Counted from the stretch's first letter, positions 24,074-33,049 are shown. The stretch is 41,306 bases of DNA from Planctomycetota bacterium (GCA_024280755.1 JAJRPN010000034.1:1-41306), one strand, 5' to 3'. Numbers and translations are program-made. The notes: generated from the sequence alone by a model not told the origin.

Positions 24074-25129
24074 TTATTCTTGGTATTCAGCGAGTCGGCC
24101 TTCGAGTTCTTCGATGGCGTTCTTGTTTTCGGTAGGGGCTAGCTCGATGGCTTTTGTTTGCCATTTGATGGCTTCAACCTTGTTCCCGGTTTTGAACGCT
24201 GCGAGTGCGTAGGTATCGAGCAGGGACCAGTCTTTCCACTCGGTCTTTTCGCATGCGATCGCGATGGCTCTGTGGGCGACCTTGTATTCTGCTTCGCCGA
24301 CGCCTTCTGCTTGGGAGGTGGTGATCATCCATGCGATCGCATTGAGCCCTGCGGGCTCTTCGCTGAGATAATCATTGATCAGGATATCTGCGATCTGGCG
24401 AGCATCGTCGATGCCTTCGCCGGTCTGGAAGGCCATGCGAAATTTTTGAAAGGCTGCCGAGATCAGCATATTGCTCTTGGCTTCTTCGACTGCGGCGGAT
24501 GGGTCAAAGTTGCCAGCGACGACATCAGCGAGTGGTTCATCGATGCCGCCTGGATGTCCGATCCATGCGACGACGCCGTTGCCATCGACGATGAATGCAG
24601 CGGGGATGCCGTTCTGGGCTGCGGGGGTCATCCAGTTGTCTGCCATGGCGGTGCCGTCTTCTACAGCGACGGTGTAGCTCATCCGATCGCCTTGGTCGGC
24701 GACGAATGATTCTATCTTCTCGATGCGTTTGGTTTGGTTCTCTTCGCCTTCCCAGACATTGACACCGATGAATCGGACCGCATCGCCATGCTCAGCTTGA
24801 AGCTCGGAGAGGTGCGGGAATGCTGCGACACATGGTCCACACCATGTTGCCCAGAACTCGACGACATAGACCTGTCCTTTTTCAAAGTCGCCGACGGATT
24901 CGCCCTTGATGAACTTGGCGATGGCGAGTTTGGGGGCCTTTGATCCGATGAAGAGATCGGGGAGTTTGGCTTGGCCAACGAAATCTTCGAGCGTAGGCTT
25001 TGCATCAGCAACTTCGACTGCGACTTCTTTGTATTCTGGCTCGACAGCTAAGGCGGCGGTGCCAGCGCAGAGTGCGAGGGTGATGGTAGATGCTGTGAAT
25101 ATCTGTTTCATGCGTTTCATGTGGTTCAT
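24074..25129 (-). CDS. Exported thioredoxin-like protein (TlpA/ResA type) with C-terminal helical repeats
   Basis: A 351-residue protein starting at the ATG at 25129, preceded by AGGAGA; an in-frame ATG nine bases later is an alternative. A signal peptide (MKQIFTASTITLALCAGTAA) directs it to the periplasm. The thioredoxin fold carries YVVEFWATWCGPCVAAFPHL with the redox Cys97 and Cys100, and a cis-Pro loop at NGIPAAFIVDGNG, so it is likely a thiol-disulfide oxidoreductase, as in cytochrome c maturation. The C-terminal 130 residues are helical and TPR-like (AIAWMITTSQAEGVGEAEY, EAIKWQTKAIELAPTENKN), an extension TlpA itself lacks. The partner is unknown. It follows the ACT-domain gene on the same strand, about 110 bases apart. 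Confidence 0.88.
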   Translation of the reverse strand: MNHMKRMKQIFTASTITLALCAGTAALAVEPEYKEVAVEVADAKPTLEDFVGQAKLPDLFIGSKAPKLAIAKFIKGESVGDFEKGQVYVVEFWATWCGPCVAAFPHLSELQAEHGDAVRFIGVNVWEGEENQTKRIEKIESFVADQGDRMSYTVAVEDGTAMADNWMTPAAQNGIPAAFIVDGNGVVAWIGHPGGIDEPLADVVAGNFDPSAAVEEAKSNMLISAAFQKFRMAFQTGEGIDDARQIADILINDYLSEEPAGLNAIAWMITTSQAEGVGEAEYKVAHRAIAIACEKTEWKDWSLLDTYALAAFKTGNKVEAIKWQTKAIELAPTENKNAIEELEGRLAEYQE

Positions 25130-25242
25130 GGGGAGTCTCCTAGAGAGGTGTTCGTGGTTGGTGTCTGTGTACGATACCGTCCAAATCCGCTTGGGGTTGA
25201 CGGAATTGGTGAGTAATTCGGTGGTTATTGGGTATACAGGCT

Positions 25243-25722
25243 TTAATGGCGGTTTGGGAGATCGCATTCGCCGAGCATCTGGAACCCTTTACGACGCAAG
25301 ATCTGCCCGGCGAGGGTTGGATCTTCGACTGCGATCGCGATGGCGGGGTCTTCTGAAGCGTTGTGCATCAATGGGTAAGCGAAGGCGATATTGATTTCGG
25401 CGCCCAGCAGATAGAGACAGAGCTTCGAGAGCGTATGTCCGTCTGAAAGTTCTACAAGCAGGATTTCGTGTTCAGAGAACGGGAATCTGTTGTCTTTGAG
25501 GATAGAGCGAGTTTGTTTCGAATCGCTGGTGATTAAACGAACAACGGCATGGTCAGATGCCTCATGCACGGAGAATGCACACAGAGCAACTTGGGCATCA
25601 TCAAAGTGCTCTGTGAGGTCGAGCATTTTTCCAACCTTATTGGATAGAAACACGCTGAACTGCACCGCGGTGGGGGGGCAATATCCTTGGGTAGTCTCAA
25701 TAGGGATTGGGGATTCCGTCAT
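25243..25722 (-). CDS. Tandem ACT-domain protein
   Basis: A 159-residue cytoplasmic protein. Residues 20-90 (QFSVFLSNKVGKMLDLTEHF through HAVVRLITSDS and ARSIL-like KQTRSILKDNRF) and residues 90-155 (LLVELSDGHTLSKLCLYLLG, INIAFAYPLM, AIAIAVED) each follow the beta-alpha-beta-beta-alpha-beta order of ACT domains, which bind amino acids or similar small ligands. No catalytic domain is attached. Stand-alone double ACT proteins may act as regulators; the ligand and target here are unknown. It sits between the isc genes and the TlpA-like gene on the minus strand. Confidence 0.75.
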   Translation of the reverse strand: MTESPIPIETTQGYCPPTAVQFSVFLSNKVGKMLDLTEHFDDAQVALCAFSVHEASDHAVVRLITSDSKQTRSILKDNRFPFSEHEILLVELSDGHTLSKLCLYLLGAEINIAFAYPLMHNASEDPAIAIAVEDPTLAGQILRRKGFQMLGECDLPNRH

Positions 25723-25835
25723 GGTCGAGTTGCCCTTCCGTGGCGTGTCTGCTCCCCGGTGTTCGGCGAAACGGAGTATTCGGTGTTGGAAGTTCTATTC
25801 AACTGTATATTGGGGAGTTATGCAACCCAGAAAAT

Positions 25836-25861
25836 GAAAAAGGCTTGGGATTTTCCCAAGC
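25836..25861 (-). terminator. Intrinsic terminator of the isc operon
   Basis: GCTTGGGA (25843-25850), TTT, TCCCAAGC (25854-25861); A-rich plus strand to the left gives the U-run on the minus strand, downstream of the iscA-like gene. Confidence 0.85.
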
Positions 25862-25940
25862 GCAGTGTGAATCGTTTGGATTGTGCCGAGTATTGGGCGA
25901 AATCGTGCAGTTGCGCCAAGTCTTGCTGAGCCGATGGGCA

Positions 25941-26297
25941 TCAGACCGAGAAGCTTGATCCACAACCACAACTGCTCGATGCGTTCGGGTTGTTGAATAC
26001 GAATCCGCGACCCATGATTTCATCCTTGAAGTCAACGGTGACGCCGGAGAGGTAGAGGAGGCTTTTGGGATCAATGATGATTTTGATGCCGTGCTGTTCG
26101 AAAACCTCGTCGGTGTCCTTCTGGGTCTCTGTCAGATCGAGCAGGTAGCTAAAACCTGAGCACCCGCCGCCTTTGACTCCGATGCGGAGGCGTACCTTGT
26201 CGGCTTCGAGTTCCTGCGAGGCGACAATTGTGCGGACCTCTTTGGCAGCGAGTTCGGTTAAAATCACAGCTTGTTCTTGGGTGGCTTGTTCGCTCAT
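25941..26297 (-). CDS. A-type iron-sulfur cluster carrier (IscA/ErpA/HesB family)
   Basis: A 118-residue protein that takes Fe-S clusters from the IscU scaffold and hands them to target enzymes. The three ligand cysteines of the family are present: Cys46 in GGGCSGFSY and the C-terminal pair Cys110/Cys112 (SSCGCGSSF). DFKDEIMGRGFVFNNPNA is the conserved C-terminal region. It is the last gene of an iscS-iscU-iscA operon, 88 bases after iscU. IscA, ErpA and SufA cannot be separated from sequence alone, so no symbol is given. hscA, hscB and fdx are absent from the cluster. Confidence 0.92.
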   Translation of the reverse strand: MSEQATQEQAVILTELAAKEVRTIVASQELEADKVRLRIGVKGGGCSGFSYLLDLTETQKDTDEVFEQHGIKIIIDPKSLLYLSGVTVDFKDEIMGRGFVFNNPNASSSCGCGSSFSV

Positions 26298-26385
26298 TCT
26301 TTGACTCCAATAAGTCCTGCAACCAGTATCTCAAATAGGGGGCTTGGATTCTATGCCTCAATCTGGTGTGGGAACACCGATTGAC

Positions 26386-26784
26386 TTAGGCGTTCTTCTG
26401 TTTGTAATCTTCGATTGCGGATTTGATCGCGTCTTCTGCGAGCACCGAGCAGTGGATCTTGACCGGGGGGAGCGAGAGTTCTTCGACGATCTCGGTGTTC
26501 TTGATGTCCATGCCCTCATCGAGGGTCTTGCCCTTGAGCCACTCGGTGGCGAGCGATGAGCTGGCGATGGCCGATCCACACCCGAAGCATTTGAACTTGG
26601 CATCTTCGATCAAACCCGATTCTTTGTTGACCTTGATCTGAAGCTGCATGACATCGCCACACTCTGGTGCGCCGACGAGCCCGACCCCGATGTCGGTGGC
26701 GGCTTTGATTTCTTTTTGGGTGCCGAAGGTTCCGACATTCTGTGGATGCTCGTAGTGAGCAATGACTTTGTCTGAGTAGGCCAT
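26386..26784 (-). CDS. iscU: Iron-sulfur cluster scaffold protein IscU
   Basis: The scaffold on which [2Fe-2S] clusters are built from IscS-supplied sulfur. The ATG at 26784, with AGAAAGAAG just upstream, gives 132 residues starting MAYSDKVIAHYEHPQNVG. The cluster ligands are all present: Cys42 and Asp44 (PECGD), Cys66 (KFKCFGCG) and Cys112 (IHCS), with His111. LPPVK (105-109), the motif recognised by the HscA chaperone, is retained although no hscA is seen here. The open frame further upstream gives an unrelated sequence and is ignored. It lies 35 bases after iscS. Confidence 0.95.
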   Translation of the reverse strand: MAYSDKVIAHYEHPQNVGTFGTQKEIKAATDIGVGLVGAPECGDVMQLQIKVNKESGLIEDAKFKCFGCGSAIASSSLATEWLKGKTLDEGMDIKNTEIVEELSLPPVKIHCSVLAEDAIKSAIEDYKQKNA

Positions 26785-26819
26785 GATGATCTTCTTTCTT
26801 GTATCTTCTCGTGGGTGCC

Positions 26820-28067
26820 TTAGTGGGCAGCCCATTCGATTTTGGTGATGTCGATGCCCTCGTTGTGCATGTCGTACAAGGGCGAAAGATCACGGAGCTT
26901 GTTCACCGCTTCGATGATCTTCTCGCCGGCGTAGTCAATCTGTTCTTCGGTGGTCCATCGCCCCATGCTGATGCGGAGTGATGAATGGGCCAGGTCGTCG
27001 CCGACGCCCAAGGCTTTGAGGACATAGCTCGGCTCGAGCGATGCGCTGGTGCATGCCGAGCCAGAACTCATTGCGATCTCTTTGAGTGCCATCATCAGGC
27101 TCTCGCCTTCGACAAAGCCAAACGATATATTGGTGAGGTGGGCGAGGCGTTTGGTTGGATGCCCGTTGATTTGCGTGACATCGAGTGCATCGGTGACCAT
27201 TGTTTCGAGCTTTGTACGAAGCTTGAGTAGGCGTTCGCGTTCGGAATCCATGTCTTGTGCGCACAACTCGCAGGCTTTGCCCAGACCCACGATGCCTGTG
27301 ACATTGGCGGTGCCAGCGCGGAATCCGCGTTCTTGCCCGCCGCCTTCTTGGAGGGCGATGATGCGAACGCGCGGCCGGCGCCGACGAACATACAAAGCGC
27401 CGACGCCTTTGGGGCCATACATCTTGTGACCCGAGAGCGAGAGCAGATCGACATTGTCGGTCTTGACATTGGTTGGCATCTTGCCCACCCATTGGGTCGC
27501 ATCGGTGTGGAAGATGATGCCCTTGTCATGGCAGAGCTCGCCGATCTGTGGGATCTCGTTGAAGGTACCGATCTCGTTGTTGGCCCACATGACGGTCACG
27601 AGGATGGTGTCGTCGCGGATGACCGCTTCGATCATTTCGCGGGTGACGGTGCCGTCGGCTTTGGGGTCGATGAGTGTGACATCGAAGCCTTCTTTTTCGA
27701 GACGCTTGCATGGGTCGAGTACTGCTTTGTGTTCATGAATGACCGAGATAATGTGACCGCGGTTGGATTGGCCCGCTGGTTTCTTGGCGTACATGTTCGC
27801 TGCGCCTTTGATGGCGAGGTTGTTTGATTCGGTCGAGCCGGAGGTAAAGATGATCTCTTTGGAATCGGCACCGATCAGATCGGCCACTCGTTGGCGTGCT
27901 TTCGTGACAGCATCCTCGGCAGCCCATCCAAACGAATGGTTGCGTGAACCCGGATTGCCGAACATCTCGGTGAAGTAGGGGAGCATGGCTTGGACTACGC
28001 GTGGATCGCAAGGCGTGGTCGCAGCGTGGTCGAGATAGATCGGGAGCTTTGGAGTGGTGTTACTCAT
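26820..28067 (-). CDS. iscS: Cysteine desulfurase IscS
   Basis: PLP enzyme that removes sulfur from cysteine for Fe-S clusters, thio-tRNA and other uses. The 415 residues match the family. YLDHAATTP opens the protein; FTSGSTESNNLAI binds the PLP phosphate; His112 stacks on the ring; Asp189 and Gln192 follow the usual pattern; Lys215 (LSGHKMYGPKG) forms the Schiff base; the mobile loop SGSACTSAS carries the persulfide Cys339. The family C-terminus (EWAAH) is close to the IscU-binding tail of IscS. It is the first gene of the iscS-iscU-iscA operon. No IscR-type regulator gene is adjacent. Confidence 0.96.
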   Translation of the reverse strand: MSNTTPKLPIYLDHAATTPCDPRVVQAMLPYFTEMFGNPGSRNHSFGWAAEDAVTKARQRVADLIGADSKEIIFTSGSTESNNLAIKGAANMYAKKPAGQSNRGHIISVIHEHKAVLDPCKRLEKEGFDVTLIDPKADGTVTREMIEAVIRDDTILVTVMWANNEIGTFNEIPQIGELCHDKGIIFHTDATQWVGKMPTNVKTDNVDLLSLSGHKMYGPKGVGALYVRRRRPRVRIIALQEGGGQERGFRAGTANVTGIVGLGKACELCAQDMDSERERLLKLRTKLETMVTDALDVTQINGHPTKRLAHLTNISFGFVEGESLMMALKEIAMSSGSACTSASLEPSYVLKALGVGDDLAHSSLRISMGRWTTEEQIDYAGEKIIEAVNKLRDLSPLYDMHNEGIDITKIEWAAH

Positions 28068-28132
28068 TTTGTAGTCCTTGGCCAGTGGGTATGTATTTGA
28101 AAAACAAATCAGGATCTATGCGTCTTGAAACT

Positions 28133-28177
28133 TAGAATCATTCTAGAGAGTATAGGCAATTTGAGAATCATGAGCAA
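28133..28177 (-). promoter_or_regulatory. Promoter and palindromic operator candidate of the isc operon
   Basis: On the minus strand TTGCTC (28172-28177) and TATACT (28149-28154) are separated by 17 bases, a near-consensus sigma-70 promoter. The expected start point falls about seven bases further, within the 13-base palindrome TAGAATCATTCTA (28133-28145). A site over the start point is typical for a repressor. A hairpin TGAGCAA/TTGCTCA (28171-28190) overlaps the -35 region. Confidence 0.6.
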
Positions 28178-28231
28178 GGATATTTGCTCAATGCCGAAAA
28201 TTTGGTTGTGATGTGGGTGTGGCGAATGAAC

Positions 28232-28666
28232 TCACTGGGCAGGGCGAATATAGCGGAGCTTGACGCGATTGCCTGCATCGTTGAAGTCGACATCGGTCAT
28301 ATAGGCCCGCATAAGCATCACGCCGCGACCTGATGGCTTGGCGAGGTTTTCAGAGAGGGTTGGATCTGGGAGTGCTTCTGGTGAGAAGCCGGGCCCTTGA
28401 TCTTGTACCGCGACCTGGATCTCGTTTTCAGTAACGGCGTATTCAATGTGTACGGTCGTTGCAGGATCGAGCCCTTGGTGTCCATGTTCGAAGGCATTGG
28501 TGATCGCTTCTTCGATCGCCAAACGAACAGCAAAGAGTGAGCTTGCTCCGAAGGCATTGCGTTCTGCCTTGGCAAGAATCTGGTCGATCAGTGCGCTGAC
28601 CTTGACGCGGTCATAGGCAAGGTCAATGCCAGAAGCTCCCTCGATATGGGTTCGTGAATCACTCAT
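28232..28666 (-). CDS. Anti-sigma factor serine kinase (RsbW/SpoIIAB-like)
   Basis: A 144-residue GHKL ATPase. The N box is VRLAIEEAITNAFEHGH, the G1 box DQGPGF, and the G2 box SGRGVMLMRAYM, so ATP binding is expected. Proteins of this type hold a sigma factor and phosphorylate its antagonist. The STAS protein just upstream on the same strand, 20 bases away, is the natural antagonist. No alternative sigma factor gene is adjacent. The closest relatives could equally be the free-standing regulators in other planctomycetes that act on partner switches with PP2C phosphatases. Confidence 0.9.
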   Translation of the reverse strand: MSDSRTHIEGASGIDLAYDRVKVSALIDQILAKAERNAFGASSLFAVRLAIEEAITNAFEHGHQGLDPATTVHIEYAVTENEIQVAVQDQGPGFSPEALPDPTLSENLAKPSGRGVMLMRAYMTDVDFNDAGNRVKLRYIRPAQ

Positions 28667-28685
28667 ACGATATACAGTCTGCTAT

Positions 28686-29042
28686 TCAACCGTTAAAGGC
28701 GGCGCGGGCTTCATCGGTGGTTTCGTGGATGTTGAAGAGCTTATTGAGACGAGTAATGACAAATACTTCGTAGATCTGCGGATCAATATTGGCAAGATGG
28801 AGCTGCCCTTTTTTCTCGCGGATCTTGTTGTTGATGGTGATCAACGCGCCCAAAGCAGCGGACGAGAGATGGTCAACATTTGAAAAGCTGATCAAAATCT
28901 TTGGGATATCGGCGCTGTCAATTTCAGCGGTGATCTCTTCATTGATCGCTTGGATATTGGCTTCGTCGAGGATATTCCGGTCGACGAACTCGACCAATGT
29001 CACCCCGTCGTTGTCCGAAATTCTGAGTCTTGAATCGGTCAT
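28686..29042 (-). CDS. STAS-domain anti-sigma factor antagonist
   Basis: A 118-residue STAS protein starting at the ATG at 29042 (MTDSRLRISDNDGVTLVEF), with GAGGA upstream. ILISFSNVDHLSSAALGALI matches the conserved phosphorylation loop: the first Ser of the D-(H)-L-S-S-A sequence is the site used by SpoIIAA/RsbV-type proteins. The rest (KKGQLHLANIDPQIYEVFVI) forms the closing beta strand and helix. It should bind the adjacent kinase when unphosphorylated and free the sigma factor. Both genes probably form one transcript. Confidence 0.9.
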   Translation of the reverse strand: MTDSRLRISDNDGVTLVEFVDRNILDEANIQAINEEITAEIDSADIPKILISFSNVDHLSSAALGALITINNKIREKKGQLHLANIDPQIYEVFVITRLNKLFNIHETTDEARAAFNG

Positions 29043-29138
29043 GTGTGTGCATCCTCGTAAGCATAGCATTCTGATGAAATACCAGAACACACTATAGTGC
29101 ATTTATCCCTTGCGGGCACGCTCGATCTGCATGGGAAT

Positions 29139-29169
29139 GAAAAAAGGGCACACCATTTGGTGTGCCCTT
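29139..29169 (-). terminator. Intrinsic terminator after the secretin gene
   Basis: AAGGGCACACCA (29144-29155), TT, TGGTGTGCCCTT (29158-29169), with the A-run at 29139-29145 giving the minus-strand U-run; placed 22 bases after the secretin stop. Confidence 0.88.
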
Positions 29170-29191
29170 GTGAGTTCATAATGCGTTTGAG

Positions 29192-32100
29192 TTATCGCCC
29201 GAGCTGATCGAGCAGACCCGGGAAGTTGAGTTCTTCTTCTTCGTTCTGGATCAAGATGGTTGGCTTGAGCAGGACGAGGAGCGTTTTTTCGGTCTTGGTG
29301 TCGACCCGGTTGGAGAAGAATCGGCTCAGGATGGGGATCTTGGAAAGAACAGGAACGCCGGTTTCGACTTCGAGTTCTTCAACAATCCGCTGGCCACCCA
29401 AGAGGACGGTTCCTTGGTCTGGGATGGTGACCGTGGTGTTGAGTTGGGTCGCATCGATGATGGGGACCTGGATTGGAGCGGAGAAGATCTCGCCGCCACC
29501 AGCACCGCCGGTGCCTACACCAGCACCGCCGCCGGTACCGCCACCGCCGCCAGTCGCACCCTGAATCACACGATCTTGAGCAAACGAGAGCTTGGATTGC
29601 GTCGTCAAGACGGTGAGTGTGACATATCGACGATCTGCCGAAGCAACGCCGGTGATGTCGATCACAACACCTGTCGAGATGGTGGAGATGACCGGGTCAA
29701 AGGCACCCGCACTCGAACCAACCACTGGGGTGAGGTCAGAGACGAATGTTGTCGAGGTCGAAACCGCGATGAATGCACGCTGACCATTGGTAAAGGTAAG
29801 CCTTGGCGCGGTCAACTGAACCGAGCGTTGGTCTGCCTGGGTTGCCTCGACGAGGAAGTCTACTTGGATATCGTCAAGGAATCGTCCGGTGACGCCCAAT
29901 GCTGGGTTAAGCCCCAAGATCTGCGATGCAAACGAGCTGCCCGCAGCGAGTTCGTTGGTGAGACCAAACGAGTTCTGTGCTGCACGGATAACCGAGAAGG
30001 AATCGCTCGGCAGGGTCTGGCCATTGAATGAGCCACCATTGAACCCAGGGCCAAGAACAGCTTGGGAGATTGGACCAAAGAAATCGAGGAGCCCGTCGCC
30101 AGTTGTGTCTTGTGCGAAGAAGCCGCCGCCGGAGACATTGTCAATCAAGTTGCCGTCGGAATCGAAGTAGTCCGAAGGGAGTAATGACGGATCGATCTGG
30201 CGAGCGAGATTGAACTCAGAGTTGTTGGCGTTGAAGTAGACATCAAGGTCAAAGCCGATTTGCTCAAAGAAGTTTTGGTCGACCGAGAGGAATCGGGTTT
30301 CCACATTGATCTGCACCGCGCGCTGTTGGCGGAGCTTATTGAGCAGCCCGATGATCGCACGGTGGTTCTTCGGGGTTGTGGTAATGATAAAGTTGCCGTT
30401 GAGTTCGGTGATCGAGCTTGTGTCGCCACCGATATCTACCCAGCCGTCGGGATCGACATTGGCTTGGATGAGTTCAATGATCGCGGTGACGCGTTCGTCG
30501 CGAGGGACATCGACAGCCTGGCCGCCACCACCCGAGAACGGGCTTTGACCGCCACCGCCGCCGCCGCCGCCAGCTGCCGAGACCGCACTCTGGAGATCGA
30601 ACTCTGGAGCGTTGTTAAAGTCTGGGACTGCAAAGAGCAGGTCGCGGATGTCATAAGTTTCGAGGATAGTGTTTAAGCGAAGCACTTCTTCCGAAGCGAT
30701 GGTCAAGATGCCATCTTGGATCGACCAGCCGGCCGGCAGGGTCGGATCGGAGACTTTGCCGAGTACGCGATCGAGCAGGACCGAGATCTGTACGCTGTTG
30801 AGCTTGAGATCAACAGGTGAGTCTGGATCGACGCCGATGTCAGCGAGTGATTCCCAGTCGACATCGATATCGATGCCGGTGGTTGAGCCGATGAATGCGA
30901 CGACATCTTCGAATGCGTTATCTGTAAACTCGACAGGCATGCGTGTGTTGCGAAGGGTTGCGAGCACCGAACGGTTGGCTTCTGATTCTGCAAACTCAAG
31001 GATCTCACCACGGCGGAATGAAATCGAAGGCCAGTCATCTGGATAAGCGATGATTGAATCTGGAGCGATCATTGCACGCCCATTATCAACGGACTGTCTC
31101 ATGTAGCTCTTGGACTTGTTACGCTGAATCAAGAGATTGTCACGATAGATGAGGATGTCCTCGATCATATCTTTGAGTAGCAAACCGGCCGGGTTGGTCG
31201 GATCAAGGAAGAGGATCGACTCGACCACTTCGAGTGCTTCTTCATACTTGAGTTCTTGCTGGAGTGCATTGACGCGTTCAAGGTTGGCGTTGATCTTTGA
31301 ATCACGCTCGCGGTTACGCTGGGACGCGAGCGATTGGGTTTCTTGAGCGAGGCGAAGTTTTTCTGCTTCGGCTTCAGTGATACGGATCTGGTTTTCGGTT
31401 GTGTTGATGTTGGTGATCAACTCGGCAACCGAATCAAGGTAGCGTTCGTAAGCGGACTCTGGCATCGTGTCGCGTGCACGCTTGATGGTCAGGTCTGCTT
31501 GGGCAGCGAGGTTGCGGGCGGTGTTGGTGTCGCCTTCGGTGAGTGCCTGCTGAGCCTGCGAAAGGTAGTTGCTAAATGCTGCTTCGGCGCGTTGGCGTTC
31601 GAGGTTTTGATCTTGGAGCGTTTCGCTTAGGATATTACCTTCTGGGCCGCCTTGGGTACCGAGCTGGACTTGTGCATCGCTTCGACGAGCGGTTGCCAGT
31701 GCGAGTTCATCGGCTGAGACATAGCTGCCAAAGTTGGTGATGATGCTTGAGTAGAGTTCGAGTGCCCGGTTGAATCGGCGTTCTTCAAACGCGATGTTGG
31801 CTTGGCCGAGCAGGCTTTGTGCTTCGAACTTGCGTGCTGCGTCGAGCAGATCGACCGCTGGTTCTTCTTTAACAAGTTCAACTTCGATTGGTTCAAACTC
31901 AGGCTGGGCAACATATGAGCCCGAGCGTGCGCCGTCTTGTTGGGTGCTGCTGGTGAGCCAATCGGTGTTCATACCGCTTTCTGGAGCGAGCATACCCATT
32001 GATGGGTTGAACGAGCCAAAGGAAGTGCCTTGGGTTTGTTCGAGCTGTGCCAGACGATCTCGATAGGTATCGAGTGATTGAGCTTGCGAGCTGCTCAGAT

Positions 32101-32677
32101 CGAGTCCGAGCTGGCCGATGCGGGTGATGAGTGATTTGGAGCCCGCGTAATCGCCAGCTTCAAATGCGTCTGCTGCCATGCGGATCGCGCCACCAACCTT
32201 GGTCGAAGCATCTGCCTGGCGGATGTTGACGAGGTTGAGGATGGCTTTGGCAGAGCTGATTTGATCGTTCGAGGATTTTCTCGAGTTGACGACCGCGTTG
32301 GCTTGTCTGTTTGCTTCGACGAGATTGTCGTTGCTTAATGCAAGATCAGCTTTTTGGATGCTGATGTCGAGGCGGTCGGTCTTTTTGATCTGGCGTTCGA
32401 TGGTTGCCAAGAGCGACCACAAGCGTTGACCTTGCTCGTCGCCGAGGGTTGCGCCGGCGGGTGAATCTTGGAGTGCCAAGAGCATCGCACGGGCTCGGAT
32501 GAGCTTTGAGCCATCAACGAGAGTGGATGCACGATCGAGAACCAGGTTGGCATCGGCGGTGCGTTCTCTCGCTTGGGCGTCAATATTGACTGCCAATGCA
32601 GAAGAAGCACCAACGCCACCAAAGGCAATCGCGGCGAGAAGCAAAGAACGAGCTGAACGATAAGTGGTGGGTGACAT
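29192..32677 (-). CDS. Secretin (type II/III secretion system outer-membrane channel)
   Basis: A 1161-residue outer-membrane secretin; the ATG at 32677 precedes a signal peptide (RSLLLAAIAFGGVGASSALA). The frame extends 22 codons further up without a ribosome site. About 550 residues of helical, Gln/Ala-rich, partly coiled-coil sequence come first (TPR-like segments such as KFEAQSLLGQANIAFEERRF), an unusually long N-terminal extension. Secretin N-domains appear near 580-690 (NAFEDVVAFIGSTTGIDIDV) and 740-850. The secretin core lies around 850-1130, ending with VPVLSKIPILSRFFSNRV and LLVLLKPTIL. Gly-rich loops occur near 700-715 and 1040-1060. No GspE, GspF or pilotin gene is adjacent; a pseudopilin lies at 14 kb. 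A role in type II-like secretion or pilus export is likely. Confidence 0.9.
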   Translation of the reverse strand: MSPTTYRSARSLLLAAIAFGGVGASSALAVNIDAQARERTADANLVLDRASTLVDGSKLIRARAMLLALQDSPAGATLGDEQGQRLWSLLATIERQIKKTDRLDISIQKADLALSNDNLVEANRQANAVVNSRKSSNDQISSAKAILNLVNIRQADASTKVGGAIRMAADAFEAGDYAGSKSLITRIGQLGLDLSSSQAQSLDTYRDRLAQLEQTQGTSFGSFNPSMGMLAPESGMNTDWLTSSTQQDGARSGSYVAQPEFEPIEVELVKEEPAVDLLDAARKFEAQSLLGQANIAFEERRFNRALELYSSIITNFGSYVSADELALATARRSDAQVQLGTQGGPEGNILSETLQDQNLERQRAEAAFSNYLSQAQQALTEGDTNTARNLAAQADLTIKRARDTMPESAYERYLDSVAELITNINTTENQIRITEAEAEKLRLAQETQSLASQRNRERDSKINANLERVNALQQELKYEEALEVVESILFLDPTNPAGLLLKDMIEDILIYRDNLLIQRNKSKSYMRQSVDNGRAMIAPDSIIAYPDDWPSISFRRGEILEFAESEANRSVLATLRNTRMPVEFTDNAFEDVVAFIGSTTGIDIDVDWESLADIGVDPDSPVDLKLNSVQISVLLDRVLGKVSDPTLPAGWSIQDGILTIASEEVLRLNTILETYDIRDLLFAVPDFNNAPEFDLQSAVSAAGGGGGGGGQSPFSGGGGQAVDVPRDERVTAIIELIQANVDPDGWVDIGGDTSSITELNGNFIITTTPKNHRAIIGLLNKLRQQRAVQINVETRFLSVDQNFFEQIGFDLDVYFNANNSEFNLARQIDPSLLPSDYFDSDGNLIDNVSGGGFFAQDTTGDGLLDFFGPISQAVLGPGFNGGSFNGQTLPSDSFSVIRAAQNSFGLTNELAAGSSFASQILGLNPALGVTGRFLDDIQVDFLVEATQADQRSVQLTAPRLTFTNGQRAFIAVSTSTTFVSDLTPVVGSSAGAFDPVISTISTGVVIDITGVASADRRYVTLTVLTTQSKLSFAQDRVIQGATGGGGGTGGGAGVGTGGAGGGEIFSAPIQVPIIDATQLNTTVTIPDQGTVLLGGQRIVEELEVETGVPVLSKIPILSRFFSNRVDTKTEKTLLVLLKPTILIQNEEEELNFPGLLDQLGR

Positions 32678-32790
32678 CCGGATCACTCCATATAATGGAT
32701 CGTGCATAGGAAACTGGAAACCAGCTTCTGTGCGAACTCTCAAGCGTGATGCTGCAACGACTGCATCATCTCCGCGGCATATTTCTGTCC

Positions 32791-32863
32791 GCTGCGACGA
32801 ATCGTAGCGAGTAGATTGCTATGACGAGTCATAGCGGGGTAAATGGGCGACGAATCGCAGCCC
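32791..32863. repeat. Three tandem hairpins with a shared core, upstream of the secretin
   Basis: Three consecutive hairpins with spacing of 27 and 26 bases: GCTGCGA-cgaa-TCGTAGC (32791-32808), GCTATGAC-ga-GTCATAGC (32818-32835) and GGGCGA-cgaa-TCGC-ag-CCC (32845-32863). The cores GACGAATCGTAGC, GACGAGTCATAGC and GACGAATCGCAGC are variants of one sequence. Compensated changes (GC against AT pairs) keep the pairing in the middle copy. They lie 114-186 bases upstream of the secretin start, so they could be operator sites or a 5'-UTR. Confidence 0.65.
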
Positions 32864-33049
32864 GTAGTGTATCCAAGCCAAAGCCTGCCGGTTGGCGACT
32901 CATGCACGGAGGAGGACGATACCGGGGTTGAGCCAGAATCGCAAATCCCAACCGCAATGAGTTTGCTCTTTCGTGTCTATTTTCTGTAATCTCTCATTGG
33001 TCATCGTCGTGTACTGTATTGGTGCAGAAGCGGGGCTGCACCGTTTGGT

